Shown in pieces: positions 45,005 to 57,423 of a DNA stretch of 64,000 bases. Made by a program: the position numbers and the translations under genes. The DNA is from Biomaibacter acetigenes (GTDB lineage: Bacteria > Bacillota > Thermosediminibacteria > Thermosediminibacterales > Tepidanaerobacteraceae), in NCBI RefSeq assembly GCF_003691585.1, contig NZ_CP033169.1:2480001-2544000 (forward strand), read 5' to 3'. The notes beneath the pieces are model-generated. The model did not search any database. It saw only the letters and a list, made by a program, of their open reading frames with translations, and was not told the DNA's origin. Numbering within the stretch: position 1 is the stretch's first letter; each line of letters starts with the position of its first letter.

Positions 45005-46006
45005 TTGAAAGTAGGAGTATTTTGGAGGAGATTCAGAAATGTGGAGCTTCAAAGAAAGCTCACACAGGACAAGATCTTCGATGATGCTTACGATGAAGCC
45101 TTTCAACATTATTCGGCCATAAGGGAAGCCGGTTTTGACGCGGTCCTCATCGAATGGAAAAAGGACCCCCGGGAAACCCTTCAAATTCTGAACAATGAGA
45201 AAGTCGACCTGATTTTCAATGCCTCTTCCCTGAAGGAAGTCGCTTTTCTCGAAGCCTTCGGCATACCCTTCGTGGGCTCCGGACTGGACCTGGTGGCCAC
45301 AAGCAAAGCCGCCCGCAAAAAGATAGTGGCCTATCATAAACTGCCTACCCCCGGATTCTTCGTGGCAAACAGCCCTGACAGAATCCCGGAACATCACCTC
45401 AAATATCCGCTTTTCGTAAAGCCTGTAAGAGGGCGCGGCAGCGCCGGAATAAGTGAAGAAAATGTGGTAAAAAACCCTGAAGACCTTCCGGGGGTTGTGG
45501 CCAAGATAACACAGAAAATCGGCCAACCCGCCCTTGTAGAGGAATTCATTCAAGGCAGGGAGATTACCGTAGGCATTATCGGTTATGAAAACCCAAAAGT
45601 TTTACCCATCCTTGAGATAGAGTATAATTCCACCATTACCAACACCTTTGAACACAAGATGCTAGATCATGAGATAATACACTGCCCTGCAAAGCTTACC
45701 TCCGAAGAACAAAGCAGGATCACCGATATAGCAAAAAGAATCTATAAGGTATTGAATGCAAAGGATTTTGGCCGGATAGACATGATCCTGGGCCGGGATG
45801 GCATACCTTATTTCCTGGAACTCAATACCTTTGCTGGACTCACCATGTCCTCCGGCAAAGCCCACAATGGCTACATGGGCTATATGGCCGAGGCTCTGGG
45901 CATGACGGCTGCGGAATTTATCGGCTCTATAATTCAAAGTGCCATAAAAAGATACGGTGAAGAAACAATAAACGCCCTATCAAAGCGGGACCTTATGACT
46001 TCATGA
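45005..46006 (+). CDS. Ddl-like ATP-grasp ligase
   Basis: A 333-residue D-alanine-D-alanine ligase-family protein. The ATP-grasp elements are present: LFVKPVRGRGSAGIS, LVEEFIQGREITVGI, and the metal-binding FLELNTFAGLT in place of the canonical ELNTxPG. The N-terminal domain is shorter than in Ddl and the protein stands alone, away from cell-wall genes. It probably ligates an amino acid or similar carboxylate to an amine, but the substrate is unknown. The TTG start has AAGGGGG upstream. Confidence 0.78.
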   Translation: MKVGVFWRRFRNVELQRKLTQDKIFDDAYDEAFQHYSAIREAGFDAVLIEWKKDPRETLQILNNEKVDLIFNASSLKEVAFLEAFGIPFVGSGLDLVATSKAARKKIVAYHKLPTPGFFVANSPDRIPEHHLKYPLFVKPVRGRGSAGISEENVVKNPEDLPGVVAKITQKIGQPALVEEFIQGREITVGIIGYENPKVLPILEIEYNSTITNTFEHKMLDHEIIHCPAKLTSEEQSRITDIAKRIYKVLNAKDFGRIDMILGRDGIPYFLELNTFAGLTMSSGKAHNGYMGYMAEALGMTAAEFIGSIIQSAIKRYGEETINALSKRDLMTS

Positions 46007-46050
46007 TTGTGCCAGAAAAAGGGACTTCTTTGTATGCTTATAAGATGTCC

Positions 46051-46479
46051 CTATTCTCTTCTCAAAAACTTAAGGATTTGTTCGATAAACCTTTCAAAAT
46101 CAACAAGCTCCTTTGATGCTATTTCATAAACCCGTTCAGGGGTTACCTGCTGATATCCATGTACAACCCGATTTCTAAATCCTATCATTGAGCTATATAT
46201 GGTATAACTATTTTCATCAATGACACTATGCTCTAAAAGTATACTCAATCCCTCTCGTGCATCCTCCGCAGCCTTATTAAAATGTTTTGCGCTGATATGG
46301 TAAATGATGTCAATCATTGCTTCTACTGCTGTCTGCAATGAATACTTTAACCCCTTTAAAAGCCAGGTGTCCGCCAATATTTCATCTTTATTTTTTTCTT
46401 TTAATAATTCTCTGATCGACGATATTTGTTCCTTTATATAAGATATTTTTACAGCAATCCTATCCATGTCGACCGTCAT
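46051..46479 (-). CDS. hepT: HepT-type HEPN toxin
   Basis: A 142-residue all-helical HEPN (DUF86) RNase with the catalytic Rx4H motif and trailing Tyr in FRNRVVHGYQ near residues 105-114. It follows the MntA gene after four bases, the standard order of MntA-HepT modules, in which MntA AMPylates the tyrosine of HepT to silence it. GGAGGG precedes the ATG at 46479. The locus is AT-rich. Confidence 0.88.
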   Translation of the reverse strand: MTVDMDRIAVKISYIKEQISSIRELLKEKNKDEILADTWLLKGLKYSLQTAVEAMIDIIYHISAKHFNKAAEDAREGLSILLEHSVIDENSYTIYSSMIGFRNRVVHGYQQVTPERVYEIASKELVDFERFIEQILKFLRRE

Positions 46480-46483
46480 GATT

Positions 46484-46906
46484 TCATCCCTCCAAAATAA
46501 TTTTAAGAGCTTCTTTATATCGAGGGTAGTTTTCAGAATAGAGACGGCTCACAATTTCTATCATATCGGTGACTTTGCCTTCATCTTTAATATATATGGG
46601 TTCTCCTTTTTTTAATATCTTAAACGCCAAAATATTGTTTACATTCCCTATCGATACAATATCAAAAATGTGGCCTTCATAATTACCCAACGCATTTGCC
46701 AATTTTGCAAGTAAAAGGTCCAGTTCTTTTTCACTTTTTATTGCGCCGGTTTGTAAAATGATTCCCACATCAATGTCACTGTCCGGTCTCATTTTTTCCA
46801 GGACAGACCCAAAAAAATATGCCCCAACCACTTCCGGGAACATTTCCAGTTTTTCTCGAACAAATCGTGAAAGCTTTAATCGGTCCAATTCGATAAGCTC
46901 ACCCAT
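46484..46906 (-). CDS. mntA: MntA-type nucleotidyltransferase antitoxin
   Basis: A 140-residue minimal nucleotidyltransferase with the active-site motif FGSVLEKMRPDSDIDVGI, which supplies the GS and DxD residues, and a third acidic position likely in FDIVSI. It is expected to transfer AMP to HepT. The ATG at 46906 is chosen for GGAGGT six bases upstream. Confidence 0.87.
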   Translation of the reverse strand: MGELIELDRLKLSRFVREKLEMFPEVVGAYFFGSVLEKMRPDSDIDVGIILQTGAIKSEKELDLLLAKLANALGNYEGHIFDIVSIGNVNNILAFKILKKGEPIYIKDEGKVTDMIEIVSRLYSENYPRYKEALKIILEG

Positions 46907-46963
46907 ATAAGCACCTCCGCTCATTCAATTCAATTTATCGCAAAAGGCAGCACAATGGACCCA

Positions 46964-47902
46964 TTAAAACGGCGGCTCGCTGTGTGAAAGGCCTTTTCTT
47001 GCAACAATTATCCTTTCACGCTGCCCTACCTCGTTCTGCAGCAATTTTTCTACAAAAAGGGCTATGCCGTCTTCATCATTCCCGGCCGTCACATAGTCCG
47101 CCCTGTTCTTCACCATTTCCTGGGCGTTGCCCATGGCTACACCCAGGCCTGCGTATTCCAGCATGAGCATATCATTGATGTTGTCGCCTATGGCAATAAT
47201 TTCCTCCCTCTTTATCCCCAGGCTCTCAGCTAGCACCGCCAGCCCCCTGGCCTTTGACACTTCGCCGTTTAATATATCCACGGTGTTTTTGATAGCCGTT
47301 GTCAAAAAAATACTGTCGCCGAACTTTTCTGTGAGCTCCTTTTTAAAAATATCCAGTTCATCTGGGTCCGCGTAAATGACTATTTTTGCAGGAGGCTCCT
47401 TCATTATTTCAACCGCTCCTGTAAGATTTCCGGCATTTTTCACCGGCACAAACACAAAATCCCTCAGGTAATTGTAGCACCCCACAGCGGAATACCTGCG
47501 GGAGAACCTGATAAAACGCCCGATTTGGGTTCTACGGTAATCCTTTCCGGCAAATATCTTGTAGTCCTCCATAAAAATCTGCACCTTAAAGCTCCTGTAT
47601 TTTGAGGCAATCCACAAAATGTCACGGGCTATCTCCATGGGCAGGGGTTTGAAAAAACTCGTCTTGCCCGTAGATACATCCTTTATCAGGGCTCCGTCAT
47701 TGCACACCAGCGGCGCATTGATGCCAATGCTCCTCGCAATGTGCCTGGCGCTGTGGTAAAACCTTCCCGTGGCTATGGTGACCTTCATCCCGGAATCCAT
47801 AGCGGCGCGCAGGGCCTTTCGGGTTCGGGCGGTAATGGTATAATGGCTTGTAATTAGAGTACCGTCTATATCAAGGGCAATCAATTTGAAATCGTAATTC
47901 AT
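46964..47902 (-). CDS. Cof-type HAD-IIB phosphatase
   Basis: A 312-residue haloacid-dehalogenase phosphatase. The nucleophile motif is ALDIDGTLI near the N-terminus, motif II is TIATGR, and motif IV is GDNINDMLM near residue 250, with the C2-type cap between. It hydrolyses sugar phosphates or similar metabolites in the cytosol. The ATG at 47902 is chosen for GAGGAG upstream. It lies 21 bases after the DUF72 gene, so the two may be co-transcribed. Confidence 0.88.
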   Translation of the reverse strand: MNYDFKLIALDIDGTLITSHYTITARTRKALRAAMDSGMKVTIATGRFYHSARHIARSIGINAPLVCNDGALIKDVSTGKTSFFKPLPMEIARDILWIASKYRSFKVQIFMEDYKIFAGKDYRRTQIGRFIRFSRRYSAVGCYNYLRDFVFVPVKNAGNLTGAVEIMKEPPAKIVIYADPDELDIFKKELTEKFGDSIFLTTAIKNTVDILNGEVSKARGLAVLAESLGIKREEIIAIGDNINDMLMLEYAGLGVAMGNAQEMVKNRADYVTAGNDEDGIALFVEKLLQNEVGQRERIIVARKGLSHSEPPF

Positions 47903-47923
47903 CCGGATTCTCCTCATATTCAA

Positions 47924-48697
47924 TTAAAGTGTCTCCAGCAGGCTGAGAAGCTGTTTGGCATTGATTACCGCCTGGGCATTGAAATGATTGTTCATGGCGA
48001 TAAACACCAATTCGGTCTTATGGGAAAGCTCCCGGATTTTGGGTACCCACTCCGAAAGCTCTTGCTCGGAATATAAATAATCATAACGTTCATAGGATTT
48101 TTCATGGGCGTACCATTTCCGGCTGTTCCGGCCGTGAAACCGGATATACCCTATGGGGCCCGTGGCTACCACCACCGGCGGCAGGAGGCCCTTTATGGGC
48201 GGCTCATCCACACACACAAAAGCCATTTTATTTTCCCGCAAAAGCTTTATGGAATCCAGCGTCAGCCAGTCGACGGTTCGAAACTCCACCGCCAGAGGCA
48301 AATCCCCCATCCTGTCCCGGAACTTCTTCAAATAATCCCGGTTTTTCTCGTTGTTGTGAAAGCTGTAGGGGAACTGCAGCAGCACGCACCCCAGGCGCTT
48401 CTCATCCGCCAGGGGCTTTATAGCCTCTTTAAATTTATCTACCGTGGAATCACTCAGGTCTCCTCCGTGAGTCATCCCCCCAAAGGCTTTCACCACAAAG
48501 ACAAATCCCTCGGGAGTCTTTTTCATCATATGATAGAACATGTAGCTTGAAGGCATGCTGTAATAGCTGGAGTTCACTTCTGTAAAGGGAAACACCTTGC
48601 TGTAAAAGGCCAGCATATCCTTTTCTTTTATGTCCTCCGGGTAAAACTTGCCCTTCCAGTCCTTGTAGGCATAACCCGATGTGGCTATAAGTATCAA
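47924..48697 (-). CDS. DUF72 family protein
   Basis: A 257-residue TIM-barrel-like protein of the DUF72 (YecE) family. It has the N-terminal ATSGYAYKDWKGKFYPE, FTEVNSSYYSMPS and AVEFRTVDW blocks, and a C-terminal AMNNHFNAQA motif. The function is not established. A TTG at 48697 with GGAG 8 bases upstream is preferred to the GTG that overlaps that ribosome site. Confidence 0.85.
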   Translation of the reverse strand: MILIATSGYAYKDWKGKFYPEDIKEKDMLAFYSKVFPFTEVNSSYYSMPSSYMFYHMMKKTPEGFVFVVKAFGGMTHGGDLSDSTVDKFKEAIKPLADEKRLGCVLLQFPYSFHNNEKNRDYLKKFRDRMGDLPLAVEFRTVDWLTLDSIKLLRENKMAFVCVDEPPIKGLLPPVVVATGPIGYIRFHGRNSRKWYAHEKSYERYDYLYSEQELSEWVPKIRELSHKTELVFIAMNNHFNAQAVINAKQLLSLLETL

Positions 48698-48864
48698 TTT
48701 TGTCACTCCATTTTACTGCCTGCTTTCTTAAAGTTCTGGCTGAGTTCCAGTATTCTTGTATCATTGCGCAGTGTCTTAATAGAAAGATCATTTAATCGAA
48801 GACTTTTTTTTATTATATCATAGTTCCATCACCCCGTCTCTATGTTTTGTATTTGAATTTTATT

Positions 48865-50088
48865 TTACCTGATCCCCCTCAGGGCCGGAGCATTGTTGGC
48901 GGTCTTGCCCAGCTTTCTCTCATTGAGGCCATCGTCTTTCAGCAGCTTTGCCCGGAATATGGCACCGTCGCCAAAGCGGTCTTTTATTTCATCTATGACC
49001 TGGTTGAGCTTGTTTTTCTTTTCATCTTCTTTAAATATAGATACCTGTTCAAATTCCTTTACGAGCTGTGAAAGGCTTACCCCCAGAAGCCTGAGGGGAG
49101 TTTTACCATCCCAGTGGGCATGGAGCAGTTTCCTGGCGGCGGCATATATGTCTTCAGTGGCACATGTATACGGTACGGTTACGGAGCGGGTGATAGTCCC
49201 AAAGGAAGCATCCCTCAGCGTAATGGTGACCGTGCGGCCCATATAGTTTTCCCGGCGCACCCTCCTTCCCACTTGCTCCGAAAGGGAAAGCAGCACCATC
49301 TCCGCCTCCTCAAAACCTGTCACATCCCTGGGAAGGGTGGTGGAATGTCCCATGGACCTGGCGCTGTCCATGGAATGCGGGTCCACGGGACTGTCGTCGA
49401 TGCCGTTGGCCGCAAGATGCAAATAGCGGCCATTCAATCCGAAGGCCTGCCGCAAGAGCTCTTCAGGCACCCGGGCCAGGTCTCCGATGGTAGTAATGTT
49501 CATTTCCCTGAGGCGCTCGGCCATACGGTGCCCTACACCGAACAACTCATCCACCGGCAGGGGCCACAACATCTGCGGCACATCCTCCGGCGCCAGCACT
49601 GTAAGGCCCATAGGTTTTTTCATGTCAGACGCCATCTTGGCCAGCAGTTTATTGCAGGAAACTCCCACCGAGCAGGGGAGGTACAGTTCCTGCCGTATAG
49701 CCTTCTGTATCTTTCCGGCAATGGTGACGGAGTCCCCGAAAAGCCCTTCACACCCCGTCACATCCAGCCAGGCCTCATCGATGCTAAACACCTCCACCAG
49801 AGGCGTAAACCTGCCCAGGATATCCATCACCCTGCTGCTGGTCTTGACATAAAGGTCATAGTCAGGTTTTATGAAAATGGCTTGAGGGCACAGTCTCTTC
49901 GCCTGCCAGTTGGGCATGGCGGTCTTCACCCCGAACCTTCGGGCCTCATAAGATGCGGTGAGGATGATGCCGTTGCGCTTTTTGGGGTCCCCCGCCACCA
50001 GCACGGGCTTACCCTTGAGGGCCGGATCTTCAGCCTGGTGGCAGGAAGCGTAAAAGGCATTCATATCCACATGAATGATGGGAAGCAT
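48865..50088 (-). CDS. dinB: DNA polymerase IV (Y family)
   Basis: A 407-residue translesion polymerase with catalytic acidic residues in HVDMNAFYAS and FSIDEAWLDVT, the steric-gate region and a little-finger domain at the C-terminus. It copies past damaged bases without proofreading. The ATG at 50088 is chosen for GGAG 9 bases upstream. A LexA-type SOS box 13 bases before the start indicates DNA-damage control. Confidence 0.93.
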   Translation of the reverse strand: MLPIIHVDMNAFYASCHQAEDPALKGKPVLVAGDPKKRNGIILTASYEARRFGVKTAMPNWQAKRLCPQAIFIKPDYDLYVKTSSRVMDILGRFTPLVEVFSIDEAWLDVTGCEGLFGDSVTIAGKIQKAIRQELYLPCSVGVSCNKLLAKMASDMKKPMGLTVLAPEDVPQMLWPLPVDELFGVGHRMAERLREMNITTIGDLARVPEELLRQAFGLNGRYLHLAANGIDDSPVDPHSMDSARSMGHSTTLPRDVTGFEEAEMVLLSLSEQVGRRVRRENYMGRTVTITLRDASFGTITRSVTVPYTCATEDIYAAARKLLHAHWDGKTPLRLLGVSLSQLVKEFEQVSIFKEDEKKNKLNQVIDEIKDRFGDGAIFRAKLLKDDGLNERKLGKTANNAPALRGIR

Positions 50089-50100
50089 AAAAACCATCTC

Positions 50101-50114
50101 CGAACATTTGTTCT
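50101..50114. promoter_or_regulatory. SOS box (LexA/DinR site)
   Basis: CGAACATTTGTTCT matches the Firmicutes consensus CGAAC-N4-GTTCG except for the last base. Its position just before the dinB ribosome site would block transcription. Confidence 0.75.
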
Positions 50115-50153
50115 TATTTTATTTTATAACCTTTTTAAAAAAAGTCAAGACGT

Positions 50154-50259
50154 GGGTCAGGCTGGTTAAGAAAAAATGAGTCAGAGAACCGTCCCCTGAC
50201 TCAGATCCCCTGACTCACGTCCCCTGACTCATGCTGACTCACTCTTGCAAGCCTGACCC
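50154..50259. repeat. Composite REP-like inverted/tandem repeat
   Basis: Outer arms GGGTCAGGCT (50154-50163) and AGCCTGACCC (50250-50259) are perfect. Inside, TGAGTCAG and CTGACTCA (50178-50202) enclose AGAACCGTCC, followed by further CCCCTGACTCA units at 14-base intervals and a TGCTGACTCA remnant. It lies between the dinB promoter and the PFOR terminator. Similar GGGGACGGTTCTC hairpins occur near REP-associated transposases in other clostridia; none is in this window. Confidence 0.7.
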
Positions 50260-50263
50260 CAAA

Positions 50264-50291
50264 ACAAAAAAGGCCGGAAAAAAATCCGACC
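50264..50291 (-). terminator. Terminator of the PFOR gene
   Basis: GGTCGG and CCGGCC arms with an A/T loop, followed on the minus strand by six T. Confidence 0.7.
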
Positions 50292-50315
50292 CTCTTACTA
50301 AAATTTGATATCAAG

Positions 50316-53962
<3,647 letters not shown>

Positions 53963-54039
53963 AGGCCTAATCCAGTATAATATTGATTTTTAATGGTATA
54001 ACAGAAGCCTTGATAATTATATCACAGTCTTTGATTTTT

Positions 54040-54094
54040 GTGTATACACTTTTTTAAGGTTGACTGTGATGCAAATTAAGGTTTTTTGTATACA
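54040..54094. promoter_or_regulatory. Paired TGTATACA palindromes upstream of PFOR
   Basis: GTGTATACAC at 54040-54049 and TGTATACA at 54087-54094, about 47 bases apart, upstream of the likely PFOR promoter. The spacing and palindromy suggest binding of a dimeric regulator; which one is unknown. Confidence 0.45.
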
Positions 54095-54148
54095 GGAATG
54101 CCGGTTATATGAATTCTACATAAATCCTTAAATTCCTCCCTGTTTTTC

Positions 54149-54178
54149 AAAAAAAAACAAATCCCGCCCAGCGGCGGG
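54149..54178 (-). terminator. Terminator of galU
   Basis: CCCGCC/GGCGGG arms with a short loop followed on the minus strand by ATTTG and nine T. Confidence 0.8.
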
Positions 54179-54184
54179 ACCATG

Positions 54185-55096
54185 TCATTGCTTATCATTT
54201 AATGCTGCGGCTTCTTCTATAGACTTTAAGTGGTTTTTCATGAGATTTATCAAATATTTCCCGAATTCCTGCTTGAGGTCATCCCTCTTCAATGCGTGTT
54301 CCACCGTGGCTATGAGGTACCCCAGTTTGTCTCCCACATCATACCTTCGGCCTTCGAAGTTGTACGCATATATGACCTCGAAGTTTAAAAGCTCCTTCAA
54401 AGCGTCTGTGAGCTGTATCTCTCCCCCGGCGCCCGGCTTTGTGTTCTCCAGTATCTCAAAGATCCGGGGGGTTATTATATATCTGCCCAGGATGCCCATG
54501 CGGGAAGGTGCATCCTTCTTTTTGGGCTTTTCTACAAGATTGTTGACCTTGTAAATGTCCTTCTCAATGAGGCTGGCATCTATGATGCCGTATTTGTCCA
54601 CATCGTCTTCAGGCACCTGCTGCACTCCCAGGATGGAACAGTTGAACCTTTCATATACATTTATCATCTGCTTCAGCACGGGCTCCTTGGCATCTATGAC
54701 ATCATCTCCCAGCATCACCGCAAAGGGCTCGTCCCCTACGAAGGTCCTGGCGCAGTATATGGCATGCCCCAGGCCTCGGGGCTCCTTCTGCCTTATGTAG
54801 TGTATGTCCACCATATTGGATATGTCCTCCACCAGGTTCAGTAGGCTCTCCTTGCCCTTCTTTTTGAGCTCCAGTTCCAGTTCCACCGATTTGTCAAAAT
54901 GGTCCTCTATAGCCCTCTTATTCCTGCCCGTAACTATCAAAATCTCCTCTATCCCAGACTTTACTGCTTCTTCCACAATGAACTGGATTGTCGGCTTGTC
55001 CACTATGGGGAGCATCTCCTTGGGCTGAGCTTTGGTGGCCGGCAGGAATCTTATACCAAGGCCCGCCGCAGGAATAATAGCTTTTTTTATCTTCAT
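54185..55096 (-). CDS. galU: UTP-glucose-1-phosphate uridylyltransferase
   Basis: A 303-residue nucleotidyltransferase with the N-terminal PAAGLGIRFLPATKAQPKEM motif, the DKPTIQFIVEEAV block, MLGDDVID, and GRYIITPRIFEIL. It makes UDP-glucose for envelope polysaccharides. AGAGGTG precedes the ATG at 55096. It is a single gene ending in a strong terminator. Confidence 0.93.
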   Translation of the reverse strand: MKIKKAIIPAAGLGIRFLPATKAQPKEMLPIVDKPTIQFIVEEAVKSGIEEILIVTGRNKRAIEDHFDKSVELELELKKKGKESLLNLVEDISNMVDIHYIRQKEPRGLGHAIYCARTFVGDEPFAVMLGDDVIDAKEPVLKQMINVYERFNCSILGVQQVPEDDVDKYGIIDASLIEKDIYKVNNLVEKPKKKDAPSRMGILGRYIITPRIFEILENTKPGAGGEIQLTDALKELLNFEVIYAYNFEGRRYDVGDKLGYLIATVEHALKRDDLKQEFGKYLINLMKNHLKSIEEAAALNDKQ

Positions 55097-55230
55097 GCCT
55101 GCACCTCTCTAAATAAATTTCAATGAATGAAAACTGCCGTTTTTTATACCGTAAATAATTATTCTACAGTAAAACAGGATTTCCTCCATAAAAACAGGAT
55201 TTCTGAAACAAAAGCCTTAAAAATAAATAT

Positions 55231-55252
55231 AAAAAAACGCGGGATTCCCGCA
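55231..55252. terminator. Terminator of mntH
   Basis: GCGGG/CCCGC arms with a three-base loop, followed on the minus strand by seven T. Confidence 0.65.
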
Positions 55253-55299
55253 GTTTTTAAGGAAGGCATAGCTTATTTCGCCTGTATTATTTTAACCGG

Positions 55300-56685
55300 T
55301 TACAGGTTACCTGTAAAAGTAAAAAACAGGAGTATGCCGTTCAGGGTTATTATGACAGCGGTAATAAGCCACCCCACGATGTTTTCCAGGGGTTTGTTCA
55401 CCAGCACCCCCATGATGCCCTTTCTGGAGGTAAGAAGCATGAGGGGTATGATGGCTGCAGGCAGGGCAAAGCTCAGGGTCACCTGGCTTAAAATCAATGC
55501 TTTCATGGGATTTATCCCCGCAGCGATGATTATCATAGCCGGGGCCATGATGACTATGCGCCTTATGTTCAGCGGTATCTTAATATCCACGAAACCGTCT
55601 ATCACCGTCTCCCCCGCCAATGTGCCCACAGCAGAGGAAGACAGCCCTGATGCCAGCAGTGCTATGCCAAAGGCTGCGCTGGAAAGGTGGCCCAGCAGGG
55701 GTGCCAGAGACTGGTGGGCCTGTTCTATGGAATCCACCCGCATACCCCTGGAATAAAACACCGCAGCGGACACCACCACCATGGCGGCATTTACCATAAA
55801 GGCTATGTTCATGGCTATGGCCACATCCATCTTTTCCATGTGAAAGTGGTTGAGCTTGTGCTTAACGCTTTCGGAAGTGTTGCGGCACTGCACCAGCTGG
55901 GAATGAAGATAAATCACATGTGGCATCACCGTAGCCCCCAGCATACCTACTGCAATCAATACCGCATATCCATCGGGAAGCGATGGAACGATAGTGTGGA
56001 TGGCCACTTTCTGCCAGTCGGGCTTTGCCAGGAACATCTCGACGCCGTAGGCGGCGCATATCACCGCCACCAGCAGGGTTATGACGACCTCCACCACCCG
56101 CTGGCCGTATTTTTCCATGTAAGTTATCAAGAAGGTTATAACCCCGGTGATTATGCCGGCATACACAAGAGGTATGCCGAACAGCAGGTACAGCCCCAGG
56201 GCACCGCCCAGGAATTCCGCCAGGGTTGTGGCCATAGCTGCGATGACGGCCACAGTCCACAAAAACCAGTTAACTTTCCTCGAAAAAGTCCTGGCACACA
56301 TCTGGGGCAGGTTATATCCTGTGGCTATCCCCAGCTTGGCAGATACCGTCTGCAAAAAAATAGCCATGAGATTGCTCCACAGTATCACCCATATCAGGCT
56401 GTAATTGAAATACGAGCCCCCGCTTATGTTTGTGGCAAAGTTGCCCGGGTCTATGTAAGCCACGCTCACCACAAAGGCGGGCCCAAGAAACCTGAGCAAA
56501 ACCCGCGCATTTGACTTTAAATCCCGTACCCTGGCCCATAACGGCACTTTCCATCCCGTTTTGCCCGCTTCATATTCCATATCTCCGGACACCCGCATAA
56601 CTTCCTCATTCAAACGGACCGGCAAGGCAGTCACATCCTTTCTCCACAGCCGGCTATTAAACCAGGCTAAAAATTTTAATCTCAT
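55300..56685 (-). CDS. mntH: NRAMP-family Mn2+/divalent metal transporter
   Basis: A 461-residue membrane protein with eleven predicted helices and the metal-binding motifs DPGNFATN in helix 1 and MPHVIYLHS in helix 6. It imports manganese or iron with protons. A hydrophilic N-terminus of about 65 residues precedes helix 1, longer than usual. It is divergent from a DtxR-family regulator 98 bases away, an arrangement that implies metal-dependent control. Confidence 0.9.
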   Translation of the reverse strand: MRLKFLAWFNSRLWRKDVTALPVRLNEEVMRVSGDMEYEAGKTGWKVPLWARVRDLKSNARVLLRFLGPAFVVSVAYIDPGNFATNISGGSYFNYSLIWVILWSNLMAIFLQTVSAKLGIATGYNLPQMCARTFSRKVNWFLWTVAVIAAMATTLAEFLGGALGLYLLFGIPLVYAGIITGVITFLITYMEKYGQRVVEVVITLLVAVICAAYGVEMFLAKPDWQKVAIHTIVPSLPDGYAVLIAVGMLGATVMPHVIYLHSQLVQCRNTSESVKHKLNHFHMEKMDVAIAMNIAFMVNAAMVVVSAAVFYSRGMRVDSIEQAHQSLAPLLGHLSSAAFGIALLASGLSSSAVGTLAGETVIDGFVDIKIPLNIRRIVIMAPAMIIIAAGINPMKALILSQVTLSFALPAAIIPLMLLTSRKGIMGVLVNKPLENIVGWLITAVIITLNGILLFFTFTGNL

Positions 56686-56783
56686 CTAACTTCTCTTTTA
56701 ATTCCAGAATATGAATCCCGTTTTAAAGGTGTGACTTTCCGCATATAATTTAGTAATCGGAAGTTTGAAGGCGGGTGAAAAAT

Positions 56784-57239
56784 ATGCATGAGAGAAACTT
56801 TTTTACCTTTACGGAATACATGAAAAAAGAAGACCAGCTTCTCAGCGCCGCCATGGAAGACTATGTGGAGATGATATACAGGCTGTCCAGAGAAACGGGC
56901 TTTATCAGGATAAACGAGCTTGCATCGGCCCTGAACATAAAGCCCCCTTCAGCCACAAAAATGGTACAAAAGCTAGCTGAACTTAAGCTCTTAAACTACG
57001 AAAAATACAATATTATAACCCTGGAACCCAAAGGGGCCAGGCTGGGCAGGGCCTTACTGAAAAGGCACACTACCCTGGAGGAATTTCTCAAACTGCTGGG
57101 GGTACCCAGGACCATCCTACTGGATGAGGTGGAAAAAATAGAGCATACCATAAGCCCCGGCACAGTGAAAAAAATTGAATACCTGGTAAAGTATTTAAAA
57201 AATCACCAGGAAATTCTGGAAGATATATTTAAAAAATAA
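56784..57239 (+). CDS. mntR: DtxR/MntR-family metalloregulator
   Basis: A 151-residue regulator. The N-terminal winged helix (MEDYVEMIYRLS, NELASALNIKPPSATKMVQKL) has the DtxR metal-site Asp in EDY. The dimerisation domain carries RHTTLEEFLKLLGV and VEKIEHTISPG, supplying the Glu and His ligands. With bound Mn2+ it should repress mntH. The ATG at 56784 fits AAGGCGG 9 bases upstream better than the earlier GTG at 56775. Confidence 0.85.
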   Translation: MHERNFFTFTEYMKKEDQLLSAAMEDYVEMIYRLSRETGFIRINELASALNIKPPSATKMVQKLAELKLLNYEKYNIITLEPKGARLGRALLKRHTTLEEFLKLLGVPRTILLDEVEKIEHTISPGTVKKIEYLVKYLKNHQEILEDIFKK

Positions 57240-57245
57240 AGCATA

Positions 57246-57274
57246 TTTACAAAATACTCGATAATTGGTATGAT
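57246..57274 (+). promoter_or_regulatory. Promoter of the actin-like/bactofilin operon
   Basis: TTTACA, 17-base spacer, TATGAT: a good housekeeping promoter, about 150 bases upstream of the actin-like gene. Confidence 0.6.
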
Positions 57275-57280
57275 AGGAAT

Positions 57281-57298
57281 AAGGAGGATAAAATGTAG
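57281..57298 (+). promoter_or_regulatory. Ribosome site followed by a start-stop (ATG TAG)
   Basis: AAGGAGGATAAA precedes ATG at 57293-57295, and the next codon is TAG. It falls at the predicted 5' end of the transcript, 125 bases before the real gene. It would load a ribosome that terminates at once; it may be a leader control element or chance. Confidence 0.4.
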
Positions 57299-57423
57299 AT
57301 ATCTGTAAATATAGAGAGAAACCTTTTGCCGTCGCACTGTAATTCATGCTTTTACACCATACTGGGGGAATAAAAGGAGTTGGGGGCTATTGTTAATAAT
57401 CAAATTTAAAAGGAGGTTCGACA

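Noticed and set aside
50178-50235. Short regularly spaced repeats resembling a CRISPR
   Set aside because: Units are only 11-14 bases with 2-3 base spacers and sit within larger inverted arms; this is a REP-like element.
56686-56783. A manganese riboswitch or clear MntR box between mntH and mntR
   Set aside because: The 98-base gap is too short for the riboswitch and I could not find a convincing palindrome.
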